Below are positions 16,006-24,400 of a DNA stretch of 47,010 nucleotides, in pieces. Source of the DNA: Pseudomonadota bacterium (GTDB lineage Bacteria > Pseudomonadota > Alphaproteobacteria > Rhizobiales > Devosiaceae); the NCBI GenBank assembly GCA_023415605.1, contig JAEZKB010000169.1:1-47010 (forward strand), read 5' to 3'. The notes beneath the pieces were generated by a model. It was not told the origin of the DNA and searched no databases. It saw only the letters and a list, made by a program, of their open reading frames with translations. Both the position numbers and the translations under genes were made by a program. Positions within the stretch are counted from its first letter, which is position 1, and each line of letters opens with the position of its first letter.

Positions 16006-17202
16006 ATGAGCTTTGGTGACGTCGTCAAACCGCGCTGGGTGGCCAGCCGGCACAATTTCGATCCGGCCATCGCGGTCGCGCCGCGGCCGGTCGAACTGCA
16101 CGACCTGACCCTCCGCGACGGCGAGGAAGCCGCCGACCTCGCCTATACGACCGCCGACAAGGTGAAGCTCGCCGAGGCGCTGGCACGGCTCGGGATCAAG
16201 CGCACGGAAGTGTTCCTCACCGTGCCGGGCTGGCGCGAAGTGATCCGGGCGATCCTCGCCCGCAATCTCGGGCTCGACCTTTGGGTGACCTGGCAGCCGG
16301 ACCGGGTCCGGGAAGCGCTCGATCTCGGGGCGCGGCATGTCTTTGTCTGGTATCGCATCGGCAATGCCTTCCAGGCGCTGGTCGACGGGCGCGAGCGGGC
16401 GGCCTTGTTCGAAGAGATGCTCAAGCAAGTGCGGGCCGCCAAGGAGGCGGGCTGCGTGGTCAACCTGTTCCTGCCCGAAGCGACCCGGGCCGATCTCGAC
16501 CACATCACCGAAGCCGCGCAGGCAGCCGAACGCGAAGGCGCGACCTATGTGACGGTCGTCGACAGCCAGGGGGTGGCGCGGCCCGGGGCCATCGGGTTCC
16601 TCGTGGGCCACCTCAAGGCGCATACCGGCCTCAAGGTTGAAATGCATTGTCACAACGATTTCGGTCTCGCGGTGGCCAATGTGTTGGCCGGATACGAGGC
16701 CGGAGCGGACGTGTTGCAGGTGTCGCTCAACGGCGTCGGCTACCGGGCCGGGAATGCCTCGCTCGAATCGGTGGTGATGGCGCTCGAGGTGCTCTACGGG
16801 GTCGATACAGGCCTGCGGCTCGATCTGCTCTACGACACCTGCAAGATGGTCGAGCAGATGACGGGGCTCGCCAATGGTTATCACAAGCCGATCGTCGGGG
16901 ACGGCGCCTTCCGCTTCGAGCAGTGGACGATGGCGGACCGGTTCAGCAATGCGGGCGAGCGACGCTATGCCTTTCCGTTCGAGCCGGAGGTGGTGGGGCG
17001 GGTGCCCGAAGTCGTCGTCGGCAAGTGGAGCGACAAGCAGGCGGTGATCCAGAAGCTGCGCGATTATGGGCTCTCGGCCAGTGCGGAGCAGATCGAGAAG
17101 ATCCAGACCCGCTCGCAGCGGTTGGGCGCCGCCAAGGGCCGGGCGCTTCAGGACGACGAGTTTCTTGCCGTCGCGGAAGCGGTTGGGGTCACGGAACTAT
17201 AG
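16006..17202 (+). CDS. HMGL-like (DRE-TIM metallolyase) acyltransferase/lyase
   Basis: This 398-residue protein belongs to the isopropylmalate/homocitrate/citramalate synthase and HMG-CoA lyase superfamily. It shows LHDLTLRDGEEAADL (residues 31-45), the divalent-metal and catalytic opening, and MHCHNDFGLAVAN with the metal ligands H214 and H216. GVGYRAGNASLE corresponds to the GhGERAGNa segment of the synthases. It lacks the C-terminal LeuA allosteric domain, so it is not leuA itself; citramalate, homocitrate-like or re-citrate activity are open alternatives. AGGGAGG at 15991-15997 fixes the ATG; an extension back to 15316 would run through the ArsR/SRPBCC genes on the other strand and is rejected. 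Confidence 0.8.
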   Translation: MSFGDVVKPRWVASRHNFDPAIAVAPRPVELHDLTLRDGEEAADLAYTTADKVKLAEALARLGIKRTEVFLTVPGWREVIRAILARNLGLDLWVTWQPDRVREALDLGARHVFVWYRIGNAFQALVDGRERAALFEEMLKQVRAAKEAGCVVNLFLPEATRADLDHITEAAQAAEREGATYVTVVDSQGVARPGAIGFLVGHLKAHTGLKVEMHCHNDFGLAVANVLAGYEAGADVLQVSLNGVGYRAGNASLESVVMALEVLYGVDTGLRLDLLYDTCKMVEQMTGLANGYHKPIVGDGAFRFEQWTMADRFSNAGERRYAFPFEPEVVGRVPEVVVGKWSDKQAVIQKLRDYGLSASAEQIEKIQTRSQRLGAAKGRALQDDEFLAVAEAVGVTEL

Positions 17203-17213
17203 AGGCGAGGATC

Positions 17214-17244
17214 GAGGTCCCGGCGCCAGGTGCGTCGGGACCTC
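17214..17244. terminator. Stem-loop between convergent genes
   Basis: GAGGTCCCG (17214-17222) pairs perfectly with CGGGACCTC (17236-17244), and the inner GCGC/GCGT can extend the stem to about 13 bp with a 5-nt loop. There is no T tract on either side, so it may be a transcript-end stabiliser or weak bidirectional terminator between the HMGL-like and hydrolase genes. Confidence 0.45.
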
Positions 17245-17256
17245 CATGAGGGGCAT

Positions 17257-18054
17257 TCAGGCCGCCAGCTTGAGGCCGGGGCGCTTGTCGGTGGCGTGCT
17301 CGACGGCCCAGTTGAGCGCCAGATCGGCGACCGTCTCCCAGCCCTTGTCCATCAGCGTCCAGTGCGAGCGATCATCGAAGATGCGAAGCTCGGTGGTCGA
17401 GGCGGCTTTCTTCTGCTGGCGGTAGATGGCCTGGGTCATCGAGGCGTCGGCGATCAGGTCCTTGCCGCCGCCGATGAGAAGCAGCGGGGCGCGATCCTGC
17501 TTGGCCCAGTCGATCTTCATCGGGTTGATGACGCCGTCCCAGTAGGCCTTGGCCGGGGTGGGCACGATGTAGCGGTCATAGGCGGCAGCCGGATTGGGCT
17601 CGGTCTGGGCGAAGCGGGTGGCGAAGAACTTCTGCGTCATATGCTTGACCTTGCCGAAGGAGAACAGGTCGCCGAGCACCGGCAGGGCCGAGACGATAGC
17701 ATGGGGGCCAAGCGGCACGCCGGGAGTCGGGGCCGGGTTGATGGCCACACCCGAGACGCCGAGGCCACGGGCGAGGAGCTGCTGGACGACGACGCCGCCG
17801 AGCGAATGCCCGATGAGGATCGGCTTTTCCGGCAGGGCCCGGATGATCTTTTCGAAGTGGGCGACGATCTCGCGCTGGCCGGTCTGTGCCAGCTGCGGGG
17901 CGGGGGCGGCGCGGAGGGCGGCAGGGGCACGGTCGTCGAACGGCCAATCGGGGACGATGACGGTATAGCCCTTGGCTTCGTAGTGGGCCTTCACGTTTTC
18001 CCAGCTGAGGCTGTTGAGCCAGGCGCCGTGGATCAGAACGATGGTCTTGGTCAT
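17257..18054 (-). CDS. Alpha/beta hydrolase
   Basis: This 265-residue protein has the alpha/beta hydrolase fold: oxyanion motif LIHGAWLNSLSW (7-18), the nucleophile elbow GHSLGG with Ser84, and a C-terminal catalytic His in DDRSHWTLMDKGWE. An Asp after the sixth strand is probably in GGGKDLIAD. Length and absence of a signal peptide suggest a small cytoplasmic esterase or lactonase. AAGGAG lies eight bases before the ATG. It is divergent from the GlxA-type regulator with a 94-bp gap, an arrangement that suggests direct control by it. Confidence 0.85.
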   Translation of the reverse strand: MTKTIVLIHGAWLNSLSWENVKAHYEAKGYTVIVPDWPFDDRAPAALRAAPAPQLAQTGQREIVAHFEKIIRALPEKPILIGHSLGGVVVQQLLARGLGVSGVAINPAPTPGVPLGPHAIVSALPVLGDLFSFGKVKHMTQKFFATRFAQTEPNPAAAYDRYIVPTPAKAYWDGVINPMKIDWAKQDRAPLLLIGGGKDLIADASMTQAIYRQQKKAASTTELRIFDDRSHWTLMDKGWETVADLALNWAVEHATDKRPGLKLAA

Positions 18055-18148
18055 TTTGGGTCTCCTTGTTTCTGCGCCGGACCCTTGTCCGTCGCGATGT
18101 GATGACCCTAAGCTCCCCCCAGACGGGCGACGATTGCTGCAACTGACA

Positions 18149-19147
18149 ATGTCGGGGCCAGAAGTGACAAAGACGACGGACGCACTGCGACACACCGAAA
18201 TCGGCATCCTGCTCTACCCCGGCTGCGCCATGGCTTCTGTGTATGGGCTGACCGACGCCTTCCAGGTCGGCAACGATTATGCGCGGCAGCATGGTGGGGC
18301 CGATCGCATCCGTACCAGCCACTGGCGAATGGGCGAAAACGGCGGCACGCGCGCCTTCGACAGCGATCCGGCTGTGGAGGGCCAACCCGAATACATCATC
18401 GTGCCCGGCCGGCTCGCCGATCCGCTGACGGCTGAGGAGGCATCGGGGTCTGTCGGCTGGCTGCGTGAGCGGCACGCGACCGGCGCGACCATCGCGTCGA
18501 TCTGCGGCGGCGCCTTCATGCTTGGACATGCCGGGCTGCTGTCGGGGCGCCGGGCGACGACCCACTGGCTCTATGCAGAAGCCTTCAAGGCGGCGTTTCC
18601 GGATGTCGAGGTCACGGTGGGAGACATGATCGTCGAAGATGGCGACATCATCACGGCCGGCGGCATGCTGGCTTGGACCGATCTGGGGCTGCGGCTCATC
18701 AACCGGCTGCTAGGGCCGACGGTGATGGGCGATGCAGCGAAGTTCCTCTTGGTCGATCCAGCCGGCCGCGAGCAGCGCAACTATTCGACCTTCGCGCCGC
18801 GCCTCGCTCATGGCGACAGTGCCGTGCTGCGGGTGCAGCACTGGCTGCAGTCACATGGCAGCGAGGAGATCACCATCGAAGCCATGGCCGAACGCGCCGG
18901 TCTCGAAAACCGCACCTTCCTCAGGCGTTTCCAGAAAGCCACCGGCCTGCGGCCCACCGAATATGTGCAGGCGCTGCGCATCGGGCTGGCGCGCGAGCGG
19001 CTGGAATTCAGCCGCGACACGGTGGAGCGGATCGCCTGGAGCGTGGGCTACAAGGACCCTTCGGCCTTTCGGCGGGTTTTCCATAAGGTCACTGGACTTT
19101 CCGCCAGCGCCTATCGGGAACGTTTTGGGACGGCAGTGCTGGCTTAG
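18149..19147 (+). CDS. GlxA-type transcriptional regulator (DJ-1/PfpI + AraC HTH)
   Basis: This 332-residue protein combines an N-terminal DJ-1/PfpI amidotransferase-like domain (about 15-190; EIGILLYPGCAMASVYGLTDAF, and ASICGGAFMLGHAGLLSGRRATTHW around the nucleophile-elbow Cys) with a C-terminal AraC helix-turn-helix (about 220-325; ITIEAMAERAGLENRTFLRRFQKATGLRPTEYVQALRI and VERIAWSVGYKDPSAFRRVFHKVTG). Such GlxA-family regulators act on divergent catabolic genes. ATG 18149 is preferred; a start at 18014 would overlap the hydrolase gene. It probably regulates the divergent hydrolase. Confidence 0.88.
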   Translation: MSGPEVTKTTDALRHTEIGILLYPGCAMASVYGLTDAFQVGNDYARQHGGADRIRTSHWRMGENGGTRAFDSDPAVEGQPEYIIVPGRLADPLTAEEASGSVGWLRERHATGATIASICGGAFMLGHAGLLSGRRATTHWLYAEAFKAAFPDVEVTVGDMIVEDGDIITAGGMLAWTDLGLRLINRLLGPTVMGDAAKFLLVDPAGREQRNYSTFAPRLAHGDSAVLRVQHWLQSHGSEEITIEAMAERAGLENRTFLRRFQKATGLRPTEYVQALRIGLARERLEFSRDTVERIAWSVGYKDPSAFRRVFHKVTGLSASAYRERFGTAVLA

Positions 19148-19213
19148 GTTGTTCACAACCTCGCCGCGCCGTGCTAGCAGCCCCGCGCATCAGCAGAGAG
19201 CGCGAGGTTACCC

Positions 19214-20803
19214 ATGTCGGACGGCAAAACCATCCCCATCAGGCGCGCCTTGCTGAGTGTCTTCGACAAGACCGGCATGGCGGACTTCGCCAAGGAACTG
19301 GCGCGGCTGGGGGTGGAACTGGTCTCGACCGGCGGCACGCACAAGCTGATCGCCGAAACCGGCGTGGCGGTGCGGGACATCTCCGAGCTCACCGGTTTCC
19401 CCGAGATGATGGACGGACGGGTCAAGACACTGCACCCGAAGGTTCACGGCGGGCTGCTCTCGGTGCGTGACAATCCGGGCCACAAGGCCTCGATGGACGA
19501 GCACCAGATCGGCGCCATCGATCTCGTGGTGGTCAACCTCTACCCGTTCGAGGCGACGATCGCCAAAGGCGCCTCCTACGAGGAGACGATCGAAAACATC
19601 GATATCGGCGGTCCCGCAATGATCCGCTCGGCAGCCAAGAACCATGCCTATGTGACCGTGGTGGTCGACCCCAACGACTATGAGGGTGTGCTCGAATCCA
19701 TTCGGCAGACCGGTGGCGTGCCTTACGATCAACGACAGAAGTTCGCAGCCAAAGCTTACGCCCGGACTGCCAACTATGACGCGGTGATCTCAAGCTGGTT
19801 CGCCAGCACGCTGGGCTACCAGGATATGCCCTATCGCAGCTTCTCGGGGCATCTCAAGGAAGTCATGCGCTACGGCGAGAACCCCCACCAGTGGGCCGCT
19901 TTCTACACTACCGGCGAGCAGCGTCCGGGCGTGGCCACGGCCCAGCAGCTGCAAGGAAAGTCGCTCAGCTACAACAACCTGAACGACACCGACGCGGCCT
20001 TCGAGCTGATCTCCGAATTCGACCGGGCGGTGCCGGCCGTGGCCATCATCAAGCACGCCAACCCGTGCGGCGTGGCGACGGGGACGTCGCTCAAGGATGC
20101 CTATCTCAAGGCGCTGCGCTGCGACCCGGTCTCGGCGTTCGGCGGCATCATCGCGCTCAACGGCGAACTCGACGGCGACACCGCGACGGAGATCGTCAAG
20201 ACGTTCACCGAAGTCATTGTCGCCCCTTCGGCGACGGACGAGGCGGTGCAGCGCATCGCCGAAAAGAAGAACCTCCGTCTGCTCGTTACCGGCGCGCTGG
20301 CCGACCCCAAGGCCGCCGGCCTGATGGTCAAGTCGCTGGCCGGCGGGCTACTGGTGCAGACGCGCGATACCGGTCGGATCGATGAACTCGACCTCAAGGT
20401 CGTCACCAAGAAGCAGCCGACGGAAGCGGAGTGGGCGGACCTCAAGCTGGCGATGAAGATCGCCAAGCACGTCAAGTCCAACGCCATCATCTACGTCAAG
20501 GACGGTGCTTCGGTGGGCATCGGCGCGGGGCAGATGAGCCGGCTCGATTCGAGCCGCGTGGCGCACCGCAAGTCGATCGACGCCGCCGAAGCGGCCGGTA
20601 TCGAAGGCGCGCTGACCAAAGGCTCGGTGGTGGCGTCCGACGCCTTCTTTCCGTTCCCCGACGGCATGCTAGCGGCGGTTGAGGCGGGGGCCACGGCGGT
20701 GATTCAGCCGGGCGGTTCGGTCAAGGATCAGGACGTGATCGATGCCGCGGATCAGGCCGGCATCGCCATGGTGTTCACTGGCATGCGGCATTTCCGGCAT
20801 TAG
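19214..20803 (+). CDS. purH: Bifunctional AICAR transformylase / IMP cyclohydrolase PurH
   Basis: PurH performs the last two steps of IMP synthesis. The 529 residues start with the MGS-like cyclohydrolase domain (about 1-150): RRALLSVFDKTGMADFAKEL, STGGTHKLI, and KTLHPKVHGGLL. The transformylase domain follows (about 215-529) with RYGENPHQWAAFY, IIKHANPCGVATG and PFPDGMLAAVEAGATAVIQPGGSVKDQ. GAGG eight bases before the ATG supports the start. In many Hyphomicrobiales purH directly follows the heparinase-like gene; here about 9.8 kb separates them. Its stop overlaps the convergent vapC stop. Confidence 0.97.
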   Translation: MSDGKTIPIRRALLSVFDKTGMADFAKELARLGVELVSTGGTHKLIAETGVAVRDISELTGFPEMMDGRVKTLHPKVHGGLLSVRDNPGHKASMDEHQIGAIDLVVVNLYPFEATIAKGASYEETIENIDIGGPAMIRSAAKNHAYVTVVVDPNDYEGVLESIRQTGGVPYDQRQKFAAKAYARTANYDAVISSWFASTLGYQDMPYRSFSGHLKEVMRYGENPHQWAAFYTTGEQRPGVATAQQLQGKSLSYNNLNDTDAAFELISEFDRAVPAVAIIKHANPCGVATGTSLKDAYLKALRCDPVSAFGGIIALNGELDGDTATEIVKTFTEVIVAPSATDEAVQRIAEKKNLRLLVTGALADPKAAGLMVKSLAGGLLVQTRDTGRIDELDLKVVTKKQPTEAEWADLKLAMKIAKHVKSNAIIYVKDGASVGIGAGQMSRLDSSRVAHRKSIDAAEAAGIEGALTKGSVVASDAFFPFPDGMLAAVEAGATAVIQPGGSVKDQDVIDAADQAGIAMVFTGMRHFRH

Positions 20804-21192
20804 GGGTGTACCACGCGGAGGCCAAGGTAGCGTTCGAACGGCTCGTCGTCGCGGTCGCAGTGCAGCAGGTGGTAGTGGTTCTCGATGCAGTAGGTCGCGA
20901 TGACGAGGTCAGCGAATGTCCTCACGGTTATGCCACGACGTCGTAGAGCGCGATAATAAGCGGCGCCGATATTGGCCAATTCCGGGTCGAGCATTGAAAC
21001 AATGCCGTACTCACCAAACTGGCGCTGAAGTTTGGCCGCTTCTTCCTCGCGATCCAAACCGCGAAGCAGTTCGAGAGCAATGATGTCCCCGACCAGTATC
21101 AGCTCGGGAGCAAGCGCCGTGAAGTGGTCGACTTCCTTGGTCCGGTTGTCCCGGAAGTGATCGATCCAAACGGAGCTGTCGACGACGATCAC
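20800..21192 (-). CDS. vapC: PIN-domain toxin VapC
   Basis: This 130-residue PIN-domain endoribonuclease is read from GTG 21192 (VIVVDSSVWIDHF). The acidic Mg2+ site is visible: Asp5, Glu41 in IALELL, Asp95 in TFADLVIATYC and Asp113/Asp116 near HLLHCDRDDEPF. VapC toxins cleave specific tRNAs or rRNA when freed from VapB. The GTG start overlaps the vapB stop (GTGA), typical translational coupling; an earlier ATG at 21243 would lie within vapB. Its base composition looks lower in GC than its neighbours, consistent with acquisition. Confidence 0.88.
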   Translation of the reverse strand: MIVVDSSVWIDHFRDNRTKEVDHFTALAPELILVGDIIALELLRGLDREEEAAKLQRQFGEYGIVSMLDPELANIGAAYYRALRRRGITVRTFADLVIATYCIENHYHLLHCDRDDEPFERYLGLRVVHP

Positions 21193-21398
21193 TTCTTTGG
21201 ATCGAAGGGGAGGCCGTCTTCCTCGAAGGCGGGAGCGCTCCACCCGATGCCACGGGTGCTCTCGATGATGTCCCGCATGATCATGGCTCTTGTGTAGTAG
21301 CGCATGGCTTCTTCGACGGCCGCCTTCTTCGAAGGCTTGCCGCTAGCTCGCAAGGTGGCCGTCATCAGCTCGTCATCGATATCAATATTGGTCCGCAT
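21189..21398 (-). CDS. vapB: Antitoxin VapB
   Basis: This 69-residue protein begins MRTNIDIDDELMTATLRASGKPSKKAAVEEAMRYYTR, the classic DUF2191/VapB ribbon-helix-helix opening, and ends in an acidic, proline-containing tail (APAFEEDGLPFDPKK) suited to binding the toxin. It is first in the vapBC operon and overlaps vapC by 4 nt. ATG 21398 is preferred because it matches the family N-terminus; Met at 21419 adds seven residues. VapB/VapC complexes usually repress their own promoter, and a candidate operator lies just upstream (21426-21440). Confidence 0.85.
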   Translation of the reverse strand: MRTNIDIDDELMTATLRASGKPSKKAAVEEAMRYYTRAMIMRDIIESTRGIGWSAPAFEEDGLPFDPKK

Positions 21399-21425
21399 CG
21401 GATTCTCGATGTGTATCATTCGTCA

Positions 21426-21440
21426 TAATTGTGCACATTA
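21426..21440. promoter_or_regulatory. Near-palindrome upstream of vapB, candidate operator
   Basis: TAATTGTGCACATTA has a perfect GTGCAC core flanked by TAAT and ATTA arms, with one unpaired T. It lies 28-42 bp upstream of the vapB ATG, where an autoregulatory RHH site is expected. Only the dyad is seen; no -35/-10 elements are claimed. Confidence 0.35.
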
Positions 21441-21452
21441 CATCTGTCTGCC

Positions 21453-24400
21453 TCAAGCGCTCTTGGCCAAATCGGCGAGGAGGCCGGCGGCTACAGAAAG
21501 CCGGGACACCGTCATTTCACCCTCGGTGAGGCCTTGGACGGCCGCGGTGATGCGAGAGATTGCGGCGGGGTTCGCAGACTTCCATGCAGCGAGGCGGGCG
21601 GCAATATCGCCGGTTCCGGCGGCGAGAGCGTCGGCGGTGAGGTCGCGCTGGGCGCGCATCAGGTTGGCCAAAGCGCGGTCGAGCGCCATGCGGTCGAAGC
21701 GGTCGGCGAGGATGATGCGACTGCCCGCATCGAGCACGCGGCTGAGCTTGAAGGTGTCGAGCACGCCGAAGAATGCAGTGGCGGCGTCAAGCACCGGCAT
21801 GCCGGTACGGTCGGCGATCAGCACGATGTCGGTGCCCATCGACAGCGCTGACAGTTCGGCGATCTTGCGCGAAACGTCCTTGGGGGCGCCGCCGGACTCG
21901 AAGGCGGCGGCGCGCTTGCCGATCAATTCGGCGAGGAAGGGCGGCACCAGCGCAGGCAGGTGGCTGCGGATGGTGGCGATGCCATCGGCGTAGCGCTCGA
22001 CCAGCGGCTGCAGGCCCTGGCCGAAGTCAGCGTTGCGCAGGAACCACAGGGTTTCGCGCGTCAGCACCGCCTCGACCTCGGTGTAGAGGGCGAGCTGAGT
22101 TTCGCCGGAAATGGCGCCATCGAGGGCGTTGAGGCCGGCATTGTATTCCTGCAGGCCATAAGAATCGCGTGCCGCGGCGTAGGCGGCGGCGATCTGACCG
22201 GCATCGGCGCTAGTGGCGGCCTGCAGTTCGGTGACGAAGGCCGGGCCGCCGCGGTTGATCATGGCGTTGGAGAGCACGGTGGCGATGACTTCGCGGCGCA
22301 GCCGGTGCTGGTCGACGGCATCGGGGAAGGTCTCGTGCAGGCGCTCGGGGAAATAGCGGTAGAGCTCCTTGCTGAGATACGGATCGTCCGTGACCGCGGT
22401 CTCCAACAGGTCGGTGAAGAGCGTCAGCTTGGCATAGGCGAGGATCACCGCGAGTTCGGGGCGGGTGAGGCCGCGACCCGTGGTGGCGCGCTCGCGCAGA
22501 GCATCATCGGAGGGGAGGAACTCGACGCCGCGGTTGAGCAGGCCACGACGCTCCAGCGTGTCGATGAGGCTCAGATGGTCGGGGAATTCGCTCAGACCGC
22601 GATACTCGGCGACGGAAATGGCGAGGGTCTGCAGATAATTGTTGCGGAGGCAGAGCTCCGCGACGGCGTCGGTCATCGAGGCAAGGAACTCGTTGCGGAC
22701 CTGGTAGGTGAGCTTGCCGCCACGAGTCAGGGTGCCGAGCGCGATCTTGATGTTGACCTCGAGGTCCGAGGAATTGACACCGGCAGAATTGTCGATGGCG
22801 TCGGTGTTGATGCGGCCGCCCTTGAGGGCGTACTCCACGCGGCCCCGTTGCGTGACGCCGAGATTGGCGCCTTCGCCGACGACCTTGGCGCGGATGTCGG
22901 CGCCGGTGATGCGGAGCGCGTCGTTGGCCTTGTCGCCGGCCTGGGCGTCGGTTTCGTTCGAAGCCCGGACATAGGTGCCGATGCCGCCGAACCAGAGCAG
23001 GTCGACCTCGGCTTTGAGGATGGCGCGGATCACTTCGTTGGGAGTGACCGGCTCGTTGCCCAGCCCGAGGGCGCGACGGGCTTCAGCAAAGAGCGGCACC
23101 TGCTTCAGAGACCGCGAATAGACGCCGCCACCCTTGGAGATCAGGTCCTTGTTGTAGTCCTGCCAGCTGGAGCGGGGCAGGGTGAAGAGCCGTGTGCGTT
23201 CGGCGAGACTGCGGGCCGGGTCTGGATCGGGGTCGATGAAGATATCGCGGTGGTCGAAGGCGGCGATGAGGTGGATCTGCGGGCTGAGCAGCATGCCGTT
23301 GCCGAAAACGTCGCCGGACATGTCGCCGACGCCGACGACGGTAAAGGGCTGAGTCTGGATGTCGCGGTCGAGTTCGCGGAAATGGCGTTTGACGGCTTCC
23401 CAGGCGCCGCGGGCGGTGATGCCCATCTTCTTGTGGTCGTAGCCGACCGAGCCGCCCGAGGCGAAGGCGTCGCCTAGCCAGAAGTCGCGGTCGAGGGCGA
23501 TGGCGTTGGCGGTGTCGGAGAAGCTGGCCGTGCCCTTGTCGGCGGCGACGACCAGGTAGGGGTCCGCGGGATCGCGAGTGATGACGTCGGGCGGTGGCAC
23601 GATCTCGTTGGCGACGATGTTGTCGGTGACGTCGAGCAGGGTGGAGACGAAGATCTTGTAGCAGGCGGTGCCTTCGCGCTGGACGGTGTCGCGATCGGCC
23701 TTCGGCGGCGTCAGCTTGGGCACGAAGGCGCCCTTGGCCCCTACGGGTACGATGATGGCGTTCTTGACCTGCTGCGCTTTGACGAGGCCGAGCACTTCGG
23801 TGCGGAAATCCTCGGGCCGATCCGACCAGCGCAGGCCACCGCGGGCGATGGGGCCGAAGCGGAGGTGCAGGCCCTCGACGCGCGGCGAATAGACGAAGAT
23901 CTCGCGGAAGGGCTTGGGTTCGGGCAGTTCATCGATCCTGGCGCAGTCGAACTTGAGCGCCAGCGCCAGGCGGCGGTTGCCGGCGCCGTCGCGCTGGTAG
24001 GCATTGGTGCGGACCACGGCCTCGACGAGGTTGAGGTAGCGGCGGATAATTCGGTCTTCGTCCAGCGAGCTCGTGGCATCGAGTGCGATCTCGATGGTCT
24101 TGCGCGCGGCGTCGGCGGCGAGGGCGCGGTCGCCCTCGAACATCGGGTCGTTCTCGGCGTGGAACAGGGTCACCAGCGCCGCGGACACGTCGGGATGGGC
24201 GTCGAGCACGCTGACGAGATAATCGCGCGAGAAGGCAATACCGATCTGCTTGAGATACTTGGTCAGGGCGCGGAGCAATTCGACGTCGATCCAGCTCAGT
24301 CCGGCTTTGGCGGTGAGCTGGTTGAGGCCGTCGCTTTCGGCGGCTCCGCCCCAGACCGCGAGGATGCCCTGTTCGACGAGGCCGGTGTCGGCCAAGGTAG

